Assembly (NCBI RefSeq): GCF_905404315.1 | Contig: NC_066273.1 | Span: forward strand, 248,001-312,000 | DNA: 64,000 nucleotides | Reading direction: 5' to 3' | Origin: Leptidea sinapis | Lineage: Eukaryota; Arthropoda; Insecta; Lepidoptera; Pieridae | Shown here: one piece after another, positions 21,474 to 34,500 of the stretch | Layout of the letters: the number at the start of each line of letters is the position of its first letter | Position numbering within the stretch: the first letter of the stretch is position 1 | The notes under the pieces: model-generated | Databases searched by the model: none | Told to the model about the DNA's origin: nothing | The model's input: only the letters and a program-made list of their open reading frames with translations | Made by a program: the position numbers and the translations under genes

Positions 21474-22710
21474 CTTTTTTTTATGGAATAGGAGGACAAA
21501 TGAGCTTACGGATCACCTGGTGTTAAGTGATCACCGCCGCCCACACTCTCTTGCAACACCAGAGGAATCACAAGAGCATTGCCGGCCTTTAAGGAAGGTG
21601 TACGCGCTTTCCTTGAAGGTACCCGTGTCGTATCGTCCCGGAAACACCGCACAAGGAAGCTCATTCCACAGCTTCGTAATACGAGGAAGAAAGCTCCTTG
21701 AAAACCGCACTGTGGAGGACCGCCACACATCCAGACGGTGGGGATGATATCGTAACTTGTGGCGTGTCGTGCGAAGGTGAAATTCGGCGGCAGGAATCAG
21801 GTTAAACAGCTCTTCGGGACACTCCCCGTGATAAATGCGGTAGAAGACACACAATGAAGCGACGTCTCTACGCAACGCCAAGTGATCCAGCCGTTCACAG
21901 AGCACTGGGTCCCCGACAATTTGAGCTGCTCTGCGTTGCACTCGGTCAAATGGATCGAGCTGATACTGGGGTGCGCCAGATCAGAGATGACAGCAATACT
22001 CCATGTGAGGCCGGACCTGCGCTTTGAAGAGAGCTAGAATGTGGGCCGGCTTGAAGTATTGCCGTGCTCTATTTATGACGCCCAGTTTCTTGGAAGCCAA
22101 TTTGGCTTTGCCCTCCAGATGGCCACGGAATTGGCAATCGCTCGAGATTTCGAGACCCAGTATTCCGATACTAGGCGAGGCTTTAAGGGAAGTTTTCTCG
22201 AAGAGCGGTGATTTGGCAAATGGGGTTTTTTTAGTGGTAAACGCGCAAACTTGAGTCTTCTGGGGGTTAAATTGGATGAGGTTCAACTTACCCCATTCCG
22301 CGACCTTCTCGAGAGAGGACTCGATAGAAGACACAAGTTTCTCCCGGCACTGGTCGACGTTTTCACGAGAGAGACCTGCATGGCCCGTGTATACGGCATC
22401 ACCAGTGCTGTCGTCTGCATAGCAATGCATGTTGGCGGTGTCCAACATATCATTGATATGCTGAAGAAACAGCGTGGGAGATAGCACACTGCCTTGGGGC
22501 ACTCCAGCGTTCACGGGCTTCGGGTTCGAGCAATAACCTTCGACAACGATCTGTATGCTGCGCCCAGTGAGGAAGCTGGAGGTCCACTTGCATAAGCTCT
22601 CGGGAAGCCCAAATGATGGAAGTTTTGCGAGGAGCGCCTTGTGCCATACACGATCAAAGGCCTTCGCTATATCCAGGCTAACTGCCAGGCCTTCCCCCTT
22701 GCTTTCAAGG
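21474..22710 (-). mobile_element. LINE-A copy 2, 5'-truncated
   Basis: Contains the LINE-A 3' end, protein tail and most of the palm on the minus strand. It breaks off at 22710 inside the AFDR-containing region, where similarity to the other copies stops abruptly. Confidence 0.88.
21531..22514 (-). pseudogene. LINE-A copy 2 reverse transcriptase C-terminal half
   Basis: Two minus-strand frames: 21981-22514 holds NAGVPQGSVLSPTLFLQ, CYADDST and FNPQKTQVCAF; 21531-21941 holds the tail with VFYRIYHGECPEELFNLIP and TTKLWNELPCAVFPGRY. A frame change separates them near 21960. The endonuclease and fingers are absent, so it is dead on arrival. Confidence 0.85.
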
Positions 22711-22847
22711 CTGGCCTTCTTCTAAATGACCACAATGGATAAACATCGGGAACTAATGGATCTTCTGATTACTAATAAACTACCGAATGGCTTTATTGGC
22801 TGCCCAAAATTGCTAAATAAATTTTGCCAAGAGGTCCAGAAAGAATT

Positions 22848-22932
22848 TCACGTAAGCCGAAGCCAGCGCCTAAGTAAGTGAAATTACTTGGTAAATGAGA
22901 CTTAACATCTAATGTCTCAAGGAGATGCACCT
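22848..22932 (+). mobile_element. SINE family S fragment
   Basis: About 85 bp with GTGAAATTACTTGGTAAATG and TAATGTCTCAAGGAG, matching the middle of the family. Confidence 0.6.
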
Positions 22933-23451
22933 ACATTGGTAATCTTTAATTATATTATAATTGGTAAATTAAGATAACTGTATACTGTAACTCCTACTCA
23001 GTTATTAATAAAAGAAAAAACTGTTTAATTCTTAATTTATTGTAAATAAACCTAATAAATAAAAAATAAATAACCACATAATAAAGAGTTCGTAATAGTT
23101 ACTGAAGTCTTGCTCATTTACACCTTTTGAAGACATAGCTACTTCAGATATTCGTCAACAAGACTCATTTTAAGTCGTACTCAGTCTATAGGTCGTAGCT
23201 GCGTTGAGTTCATAACATATTGATAAATCTATTTACGCACACTACGATCTAGGCGCTCTTATTTACCTAGAAATTGCCAATGATATTATACTATTAAGAG
23301 AAATTTCCTCTCTTACTATCGCGTCACTCTTACCTATTCTGACAACAATAGGGTTGTCTTCTATAACCAAAACTGTACCTACCTAGTATAGGTCATCTTT
23401 TAAAAATTGCTTAATTTTTTCTATAATGTAAATATATTACATAAAAAAATT
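22933..23451. other. Intergenic, no feature seen
   Basis: AT-rich; nothing supportable. Confidence 0.4.
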
Positions 23452-23690
23452 AACACTTCAGAACTATTACAATTATTTACATTAAAAAGTTTATCGTTCA
23501 GAAAAATCAACTTTCATCAATAATTTTAACGACAGTCTTACGAATTATCGATCAGGTCACGTGTCCTGACGCGAGTTTAACATTTTATACCCATCCCAAG
23601 ATATATGCTGTACGACGCTAAAAAGGTTTTCACTTCAAAAATAATCATAGTTTAATTATTGACATTAGAGTATTATTTAGTGGTGCTTGT
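23452..23690. repeat. Interspersed repeat family R1, copy 1
   Basis: Shares AAAAAGTTTATC, AACTTTCATC, GATCAGGTCACGTGTCCTGA and CACTTCAAAAATA with 33325-33500 and 33650-33805. Non-coding and of unknown type; no terminal repeats seen. Confidence 0.65.
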
Positions 23691-25453
23691 TTTGGACACC
23701 GTAATAAAGCGACGATGTGACGTCATCGACGCCAGGTCCAGAGATTATTTAACATGGGTAGTAAATGAGCTCTTATAATGATATCACTGCGAAAATGGTA
23801 ATATAATATTTTTTTTTACAATACAATACAAATATTTTTATTTTGTCTCAAAAGAAAAACGTATTATACAAAAAAGCCATGTACATGCTACTACATACTC
23901 ATAATACCTACTACACAACATTATACATCACAACCTTTAGATACAAACATTAAGAAGAAGCCTATATATTTATGTTTGGTAAGTGCATCTAGACAAGTAG
24001 GTACGAAGTTTTTATTGCTAGGACTTCTTAAAGAACCTAGGCACATACATACAGTAGGTTTTATGTGACGCAGACATAAAAGCTGGTGCCTTCCCAGAAA
24101 ATTGATATTTTGCTGGAGTGGTGGGTATGTAGTCTACATTATGACAACAATCTACTAGTACATGGCTGAGCTCTAACTCCTAACTTAGTTTCCCTGTGTT
24201 TAGGATATTAGTACTCCCCGTGTATCGGTCTGTTATTCCATAGTTCAAGAATGTGTATGTCTGACTATTATAATGCACAAAATGAGTAGTAGTTTAATAA
24301 TTTTGAGAGGAAAAATAAATAAGTAATATAATATAGTATATAATTAATTTAAAGGTATGAGTAGTAATGAGTAAATATGTAGGTCGGTATGTATACCACC
24401 AGATAATTATGTACATACTAGTGAAGGTACATGATTGTATATTACTTTATATGTATGAAATATAGATAGATATAATATTTTCTAAAAGAATACGTGCTTA
24501 TTTGCTAATTAGTGACGTAAGGTATCTAAATTATTACCTAGTTTTAAATTAAGTAAGTTTAAATGTATCCTAAACCTATTGAAATATAAGTATTAATAAA
24601 TAATATCGTATATTAATTATTTAGGGCAACTGATGTAATGTAAATGATACGTGTAATGTGATATTTAATTAAAGCAGAATTACTTTCGGTACATACCCAG
24701 ACCATTTCGCCAGTTGGGTAGTAGCTAACCTGATTCACATATTTGGTTTGTTACACTTAATTAAATAACAGGATGTCTACCAATTAATAATCAAACACAC
24801 TACATTATTACCACAGTTTCTAATAAAAATGGTAATCATTGCACAAAATAAATTGTACTTCGCTGTTGTATTAAAATTACATGTACCCTCAATAAAACAA
24901 TAAGTGAGTTGATACCGACATGAATCAACACAGTATTAGAAGCTACTAGATGCGACAAGATGCAGTTATAAGTTGTATATTATTAATATATTTATATATA
25001 TATTTTTTTTGTGGTGGATTTTATTTATTGATCCTAAAATAGTTTAACTTACTAAGAAGAGTCATGTTATACTTTAAATGTATTACGTTATAATTTCTAA
25101 CAATTCTTCAGTTTCTCTATAGTCTTTTGTTAGAAACCAGTTTTGAACTTCATGTTTGAGTTTATTTGTGGTCATTTCAAAAATATTTAAATCTTTATTT
25201 ATTTTATTATATAGAGAATTTGATAAGAAAGGGATTTGTTTATTAGTAAATTTTGTTTTGTTTGATGGTATTTGACATTATGTCGAAGCCTTTTTTGCTT
25301 AATTTGTTCGCGTATTGTGGGATATATGGGAGTTCCTTATGTATTAGTTAACAGTATACACTGAGAGACATACGCCATGAGATTGCCTTACTTGAAACTT
25401 GCCTACACTTTAGATCAATTCAAAAATCAATCAAAAGCAATGTTTATAAACAA
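23691..25453. other. Intergenic downstream of GrB
   Basis: A long AT-rich stretch. Parts look like degraded LINE 3' sequence (tail-like text near 23810-24080 and 25080-25340), but no frame or terminus is firm enough to annotate. Confidence 0.35.
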
Positions 25454-25459
25454 TTTATT
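25454..25459 (-). terminator. Possible GrB poly(A) signal
   Basis: AATAAA on the minus strand 7 bp after the GrB stop codon. That is close, so use is uncertain. Confidence 0.35.
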
Positions 25460-25465
25460 TTTCCA

Positions 25466-25579
25466 TTAATTATTAACGTCTGTATTATTACTGGTGCTGT
25501 TGAGCCACTTGCCATCAATACGATCTGTTCCATCGTACTGTACTAAAACCAGCACATATGTAATAACTGAACTCGCTAC
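25466..25579 (-). CDS. GrB exon 8 (TM7 end and stop)
   Basis: Acceptor GTCTGCAG before 25579. Encodes VASSVITYVLVLVQYDGTDR followed by an asparagine-rich tail and TAA at 25468-25466. The tail is longer than in GrA. Confidence 0.92.
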   Translation of the reverse strand, partial: VASSVITYVLVLVQYDGTDRIDGKWLNSTSNNTDVNN

Positions 25580-28500
25580 CTGCAGACAAAAATGATTTGA
25601 GGCTACATCACGACTATTATCCATATTATAATAATTAATAATATATATCTAAAATGCACATACAGGGTGGTTTTTTGAAAAGGGCGGTGATGGCCAAGTC
25701 GGAAACTACGAGAATTAGAGAAAAGTCGTGAAAGGAGTCATGCCCTCGACTTATAACCAACAACTGCATATTAAGTTTTTTTAAATTTCTTGAACTATAG
25801 ATGGAAATCTACCCAAATGAGTTTGCAAAAATATACACCTGTTTTATTATATATTATATTATATTATATACCCTTTTATTATATATTATTACCCGGCCTT
25901 TGTCGGAAGACAAGCTGTACCACAGTAAAGACCGTTTGCCGATAGTATTTAGAGGCACTTTTTTTACTTTTTTTTAGTAACTAATGTGTAAAAATTTGTA
26001 CAGCAATAAAGGCTTTTTTATTTTATTTTATTATATTATATACCAATGGATTCTATTGCTGATAAGGATCAAACTTTGGAAAGATATGTATTACTAAAAA
26101 TGCAAACCAACCTGCTTTTCATATTATCTCACTTTTACCTAACTAATAAGTTGTTAAAAGTGGTTTCCGTTCACTCCAATGCATAAGTTTATACGTCTCT
26201 CTAATGACCTAACTGCATTTTATACCATGACAGGATTTATCCTCGATAGAACATCAACAAAAAGTTTGAATAGGAGGTGAGGTTTCTTCCTTGTAAAAAT
26301 AATAAAACAAAAAAAAATGGTATTTCCTTTTATTTTTAGTGATACATATCTTTGCAAAGATTGATCCTTATAAGCATCAGAGTCCATTGATCTAATACAA
26401 GTAATACAGGTGTATTTTTTTAAAAAAATCATTCGGATCGATTTCCTTTAAAAGCTCAAACAATTTTGAACAGCAAATATTATGCAGTTGCTAGTTTCTT
26501 ATAAATCGAGGGCATGAGTTTTTTCACGACTTTTCTCGTAGTTTCTGACTTGGCCATCACCACCCTTCTCAAAAAACTACCCTGTATATACATATATCGA
26601 CCAATGCAGTCGAATTCCACCTGAACTTCTCGCCTCACGCAGCCACTTTGTAGAATCAATTACCAGCTGAAGTTTTCCCGAACTGATAGGACTTATGGAC
26701 CTGTACGATACCCAACTTAAGGATCGCACCTCTTGGCGCCTAGTGTTACGGATGTCCTATAGGCGGTTGCCTCTCGACTTCCCATTACAAGCTTCTTTTC
26801 CTTTTGCGTCCTCTTACATAATAAATATACTATTAAAATAAGTATAGTAATTCTTTAAAACATGATCAGCTAAAAGTGTATTTATATAAGTACGGTTAAA
26901 GACATACCTTTAGCAGTACACTTCTAGTTAAGTAAAAGAAGCCCATTCCACTTAATGCGATATAATCTTTCCTAAGCTGTACTTGAAGTCGTTCTATCTG
27001 AAAATATAAAAAAATATTTAGTGAATACGTACAAGTACTAAGCGGTCTAAGCAACGTAAAAGGAATAAAACATTACATGTAGAGAAATCAGAGATAATCA
27101 CAGCATCTGACGGCTCCATCTTCAATCTTAGACAGGCGTAGGTAATGGGGAGGAGAGAATAGTCTAAGTCAGTAGAAAAGACAGAGAGATCATTGAAACT
27201 ACTAGGAGTTACATTAGATTCTAAATTCCAATGGGGGCCCAATATTGAGAAATTGTCATCTAAATTAAGGTCGGCTTCCTAAGCCGTTTGGAAAATGAGG
27301 AAACTATCTGATATAGCAACGGCTAGACTGGTATATTTTGCGAACTTCCACAGTGTTATGTCTTACGGTCTTTTGCTCTGGGTTATGGCAGCCGATATTG
27401 ATAGCATCTTCATTTTACAGAAGAGAGCTGTTCGCGCTATATACGGTCATGGAAGTCGAGACTCATTACGAAATTTGCTTAAAGAAATAAATATACTTAC
27501 AGTGCCATAAGAATATATCTATCAAAATTTTACATATACTAGGAAAAATATGCACAAATATGTTAAAAAGTGTACAGAACATAACTTTGATACCAGACAT
27601 AAACATATAATTGCTTTACCCAGTTTAAGAACCACTAAGGCAAAAAAGTCATTTTTGGGAAATTCTGTTAGATTATTTAATAAGCTTCCCACGACCATAA
27701 CAGAATTGCCCGACAAAACATTCAAGACTACAAACAAACAAACTAGACTAGTACAAACTGTTTTAATGGGAAAAGGTTACTGTAGTATTAAGGCATATAT
27801 TGAGGATAAAGAAGTTCGGAGTACCATGTACCATGCATGTCGCGAGTCTTTGCGACCCTGTAGCATCCACTGACGTATTTTTAATTACTTATGTAATTTA
27901 CTATTTGAAGCTTTTGCGCACTTGTGAACATTTTATAATTATTTACAGATGCTTTTTGTAAGCTTACGTAAATACTTAATATTTTTTTTTATATTCAGAA
28001 TATAGCTCAGGCGTGATAGTTGGGTAATTAAAGACACCGAATCAATGGACACTCCACCAAACACGTAGCGCACTCATTCGATGCGACCTGATCGCCGCAT
28101 CGACGTAGAAGTAAGTGACGTTGTCAACTGATATTTAACGTTAGTGACAGTTGTTTTGTTGTGTGAATGCTGTGTATTATTATTATGTGATTATTATTAA
28201 TATCAGCAAAATTAGCACTCATTCAATCACGCAATTAGTACTCACTTGTTTTTATTATTATTATTTTTTGGGCCTCCAGCTTAGTAGTCGGGGTCACTAA
28301 CCATTCGGCTATATGGGTCGTCATATAGTGTATACTTTAATAGATTTAACCATAGTTAGTGTTAAAACATAAGTTATGAATAATAATTCAATGTTTAGTG
28401 TAGATCAATTATACCATTAAAATAAAAATAAATTAACAATAAAAGGCATTTATTTTCTCGAAACTGATTTTTTATTTATGGAATAGGAGGACAAACGAGC

Positions 28501-31500
28501 GTACGGGACACCTGTTGTTAAGTGATCACCGCCGCCCACAATCTCTTGCAACACCAGAGGAATCACAGAAGCGTTGCCGGCCCTTAAGGAAGGTGTACGC
28601 GCTTTTTTTGAAGGTACCCATGTCGTATCGTCCCGGAAACACCGTACAAGGAAGCTCATTCCACAGCTTTGTAGTACGTGGAAGAAAGCTCCTTGAAAAC
28701 CGCACTGTGGAGGACCGCCACACATCCAGGTGGTGAGGATGATATCCTAATTTGTGGCGTGTCGTGCGAAGGTGGAATTCGGCAGCAGGAATCACGTTAA
28801 ACAGCTCTTCGGAACACTCCCCGTGATAAATGCGGTAGAAGACACACAATGAAGCGACATCTCTACGCAACGCCAAGTGATCCAGCCGTTCACAGAGCAC
28901 TGGGTCCCCGACAATTTGAGCTGCTCTGCGTTGCACGCGGTCAAATGGATCTAGCTGTTACTGGGGTGCGCCAGACCAGAGATGACAGCAATACTCCATG
29001 TGTGGCCGGACCTGCAGTATGTGGGCCGTAGTAGTATTTGTAGAGCGCTAGTATGTGGGCCGGCTTGAAGTATTGCCGTGCTCTATTAATGACGCCCAGT
29101 TTCTTTGAAGCCAATTTGGCTTCGCCTTCCAGATGACCACGAAATTGGCAATCGCTCGAGATTTCGAGACCCAGTATTCCGGTACTAGGCGAGGCTTTGA
29201 GGGAAATGTTGTCGAAGAGCGGTGATACGGCAAATGGGGTTTTTTTAGTGGTAAACGCGCAAACTTGAGTCTTCTGGGGGTTATATTGGATGAGGTTCAA
29301 CTTACCCCATTCCGCGACCTTCTCGAGAGAGGACTCGATAGAAGACACAAGTTTCTCCCGGCACTGGTCGACGTTTTCCCGAGAGAGACCTGCATGGCCC
29401 GTGTATACGGCATCACCAGTGCTGTCGTCTGCATAGCAATGAATGTTGAGGTGTACAACATATCATTGATATGCAGAAGAAACAGCGTGGGAGACAGCAC
29501 ACAGCCTTGGGGCACACCAGCATTCACGGGCTTTGGGTTCGAGCAATATCCGTCGACAACGACCTGTATGCTGCACTCAGTGAGGAAGCTGGAGGTCCAC
29601 TTGCACAAGCTCTCGGGAAGCCCAAATGATGGAAGTTTGGAGAGGAGCGCCTTGTGCCATATACGATCAAAGGCCTTAGCTATATCCAGGCTAACTGCCA
29701 GGCATTCCCCCTTGCTTTCAATAGCCGCAGCCCATCTATGTGTAAGGTATACCAGACGATCACCTGCCGATCGACCATGGCGAAACCCGTATTGTCGGTC
29801 GTTGATCAACTGGTGACCCTCTAGGTATACCAAGAGCTGACGGCTCATTGTGCTCTCCATGATTTTGGAGAACAGGGAGGTAAGTAAGCAATAAGCCTGT
29901 AGTTTGCCGGATCCGAACTGTCTCCTTTTTTTTGGATCGGATGGACAAGGGCTGACTTCCATGAGTCAGGGACTACGCCTTTAGAATAAGAGTGCCGGAA
30001 TAAACGCGTTAGCACCGCCGTCAACTCAGGGGCACACGTTCTTAGCACGATTGGAGAAATGCCATCCGGCCCGCTCGACTTCCTGACGTCCAACGAAAAC
30101 AGAGCTCGCCTAACAGTTTTCTGTCTGAACTGAAGAGCATACTGACACCGCGGGATAGTCGGCCGTGCTTTTCCGTTGTCGTCAAGAGTCGAGTTGGAGG
30201 CGAAAAGAGTGCACAAGAGATCGGCTTTCTCTTTTGCCGTATAGGCCAGGGTGTCATTCCTCATGTGCAACGGCGGCATGGACGGCTGGCTGAAGTAACC
30301 AAGAGCAGCTTTCGACAACGACCAGAACTTGCGTGTTCCGGTCGGGTAACTGGAAAGCTGCTCACCGATTTTGACGACGTGTTTTGATTTTGCACGGGCG
30401 ATTTGCCGCTAAAAAAATCTGGAGGCACGGTTGTACCCAGCGCCGCAACCCAAGCTCGATACGCCTGTTTTTTGCAGTCAGATGCTGCTTTAACTGACGC
30501 ATCGAACCAGGGCTGTGATCTGCCACCGATGGGTACTACAGAGTTTGGTATAAAAATATCCATACCCTGTAGTATCACATCGGCTACTGCAATGGCGCAG
30601 GCACTAAGATCATCCGAAGGGAAACAAACCCTGCCCCAAGGGTAGGATGCAAAAAAGGAACGCATCCTATCCCAATCTGCTGACTTGTAGTGCCAAACGC
30701 GGCGGGTCGCTGGTGGTCTGCGACGTTGGCGTCGGATAGGCACAACACCCCTGACCAGGCAATGGTCGGACGTTACGAGAGGGGCGTCGATAAAGACCTG
30801 GTAACCATCGGGATGTGTAGTCAGCAGAAGATCCAATAATGGAATGATCCAATGGCCACCGGTCCTCGACACTAACCTATGCGAAACATAGCGGCACTAG
30901 GCCGCTACTTCACGCCGGTATTTTGTGCGAGTATGGTAATTAACCCGGACGAGTCTGGCCCGATTGTGCTGACGTCAAAAGACGGCAGCGTGACTCTCCC
31001 ACTTCTACAAAGCCCTTAGTCTTCTCTTACGACACCCGTGGGCCTGGGACTCCCCTATTCCTTTTACGCCCCGGGAAAAGTACAGGGCAAATTCCTAATT
31101 CCTTTGATTTTGATTGAAGTGATCAAATACTACTACGACTTCGGGAACAAATGACGCCCTGAGAGAAAAGACCCGGCCCAAAAAAACTTATCCGATAGAC
31201 TTATGTGTATACTAGCGCATAGACGAACTGACAGCCCGATAATGTGTGATCAATTTGTCAATGTGTGATTTAATATTCAAAATACTAAGAAGTTAATGCC
31301 AAGCGTGGCTGACTGTTTAAGACTTGTTAATTAAAATCGGTTTATTACGAACATCTATTTCAAATCGAATGACACATTGGTTCCTATTTTTCAAAGATCG
31401 CTGACAGAAGTTGACTAAAAAACCTTTGATGACTAGATTAACAGTCGCATTACAAATTTGCGCAGACAATAATTTCATCCTTCTTTTCTATATGACCATA

Positions 31501-34500
31501 TCAAGATTTTCTTTTCATCATCATCATCAGCCTCAAGGCCTGCACTGCTGGACAAAGGTCTTCCCCAAAGATATCCATGACGATCGGTCCTGCGCTGCCC
31601 TCATCCAAAGTATTCCGGCGATCTTGATCAGATTGTCGATCCTTCTTGTAGCGGGCAAACCAACACTGCGTCTTCAGGTACGTGGTGGCGAAGATATTTC
31701 TGCCACACCCACCTATCTTTTCATACCATGACTAAATATCAAATATATCGAGTAAAAGAGACGGCTCCCACTAGCGGGAGAGATTTCTGGGCAAACAAAC
31801 CTTAACATCTTATGTCTCAAGGAGACGAGCGCAATTGTATTGCCGCTCAGAATTATTGGATTTTTCAAGAATCCTGAGCGGCACTACATTGTTATAGGCA
31901 GGGTGTATCAATCACCATCAGCTGAACGTCCTGCTCGTCTCGTCCCTTATTGTCGTATAAAAAATATATATACGGAACCTCGATATTATATTGGTATGGA
32001 AGACAGTCACACAAATATGTGAGAGCTTTGTTCGAATGCTGATTAACATCTGAAGCAGCCAGCACCACGCAGCTAGATCTGATGCAGATCCAGCAAAGAG
32101 ATACCAGGTAATATGTCTGCTGTAGGGGTTCACCTGTCACACCGAGACTGAAAACAAACCAGTTACATAATTTATACGTCTAGAATATAGATAGAGTCTA
32201 TTGCTGTTAGGCAACCTATGCAAATAGGCCAGGTATGTTACTTTAGTGTGCGTGTCAAGTTAAGTCTCACACTCGCGATTTGTATGCCGCTTTGTATTAG
32301 TGTGCGTGCATTTCTTAAAATAGAGGTTAACTGTCAACCTCAATTTTTATCGACGTTTTGACAGCTGTTACAGTCTATCTAGACGTATAAACGATCAAGT
32401 GCGCAGATTTATTATCATAACTGAGTTTGCAACGATCTAACTTTACTTTATATTTATCATTAGTTGATTTTATATATCTATTAAAAACCCATCAACTTAG
32501 CGGAACCAACTTGGAAATATTAAAAGTAAATCATGTTTTTATAAATGTTATATTGTTTAATATAAACATAATGTTTAGTCCTTGCTTCTTCATCATCATT
32601 TCATCCGGAAGACGTCCACTGCTAGTCAAAGACCTCCCTCAAAGATCGTCGTGACGATCGACCCTGCGCTGTCCTCATCCAACCTAATTCGGCGATCTTG
32701 ACCAGATCGTCCATTTTATAGAGTTCTACTAAAACTACGTCGTCGTGGTCGCCATTCGTAGACTTTACTGCCCCAACGACCATCTGTCCGTCGAGCTATG
32801 TGCCCTGCCCACTGCCACTTCAGTTTCGCAACCAACTCGGTTATGTGGTGACTTTGGTTCTCCTTCGGATAGCCTCATTTCTGATTCAATCTCGCAGGGA
32901 AACTCCGAAAATAGCCCTTTCCATTGCCCTCTCAGTGACAATGAGCTTCTTAGTAATATCTTATGTGATGTGAAATAAAAATATATCTATATCTATGTTA
33001 TTTATAGAATAAGGATTTTTTTTTTTTCAATTTACTCAATTTTTTGCCACAATATAATATCAGTGAACCGCATTCAAATCGACTTCGATAAAATTTATTT
33101 AATTTTTTGGCCCCGTTACACATGCATAAATTGAATGAATAACAAATAACGGGTTTCAATCCGGGAGTGCTTGCAGAAGTGAAAACTTTAACATTAACGT
33201 TGTGAATTTTGAATATTTTGCAATGATTAGGGAATAATTTCACATGAATTGCTTTATTTATCAGTATAAACGTACAATATTCATTTATTGCGCTTTCGTA
33301 CACAAAAATGACTATTGACATAAAAAATTTAACACTTCATAACTTTTATAATTATTTTACTTTAAAAAGTTTATCTCTCAGAAATATAAACTTTCATCCA
33401 TAATTTCAACGACTGTCTTTCGAATTGTCGATCAAGCCACGTGTCCTAACGCGTGCTCAACTCCGCCAAAGAAGTTTTTACTTCAAAAATATCAATTAAA
33501 AATGGATTACATTATAACCCCTATAATAAATATGTTAATATAGCCAGAGTAAGGGTACACAGCACCGTCTCTGCATGTTTATAGACGATGTTGATATTAA
33601 TATATCAACTGAAGATAACGCTTAACAATCTAATTTGAATCCTATAACCTTTCATTAAAAGTTGATTTTCCATAACTTCAACGACTGTCTTATGAATTTT
33701 CGATCAGGGTGTTATGTGTCATGACGCGAGTTTATCATTTTATACCCTTCCCAAGAAAAGTGCTCAACGCCACTTAAGCAGTTTTCACTTCAAAAATAAA
33801 TTTTTCAATAAAATTTAAATGCACACAATTTAATTTGCGGTACTCATCCAATGGTACAAAATTACTTTACGAAATGATTAGAAATAATGTTATAATTAGT
33901 TAAATATACTTACGTGATCCCCAAAAATAGTTGTAGACATATGAAATAAAAATTGAAGAAGTTGGAGAAAAGAATAAGAAGACCAAGGGTTTCATCAACT
34001 TTTCTGGCCAGCGTCGCCTGCCTGACGAAGGCTTCTCGTATCTTTCGCCATAAATAAAGCCTTAGTATTTGAATGTCCTATAAAAGATGTGTCGGTGACG
34101 CATTGCATTTTTCAATCTAATAAATAACCATGTTTTGAATATCTATCCCAAGTCGCCTCACCAAGATAATACTTATAACGATCAATAATTTAGTTCACAT
34201 TTCGAATAATAATCTTATATCTTTTATACGAGCAATTCTAGTATAATATGCGGGTTATAGGCGGAAAATAAGGAAAGACACGAGGAGGACGTGGTTATTG
34301 ATACGCACTGCCCATTGCAATGCAGTGCCGCTCAGGATTCTTGGTAGACCCAAAAATTCTAAGCGGCACTAGAACTGCGCTCGTCGCCTTGAGACATAAG
34401 ATGTTAAGTCAAATTTTCCTAGTAATTTCACTAGTCACGCCCTTCTGACCAAAACATTTTACATTACTGCTTCACGGCAGAAATAAGCGCCGTTGTGGTA

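Noticed and set aside
23691..25340. LINE tails downstream of GrB
   Set aside because: Some phrases look like decayed LINE ends, but I could not tie them to a family or find a frame.
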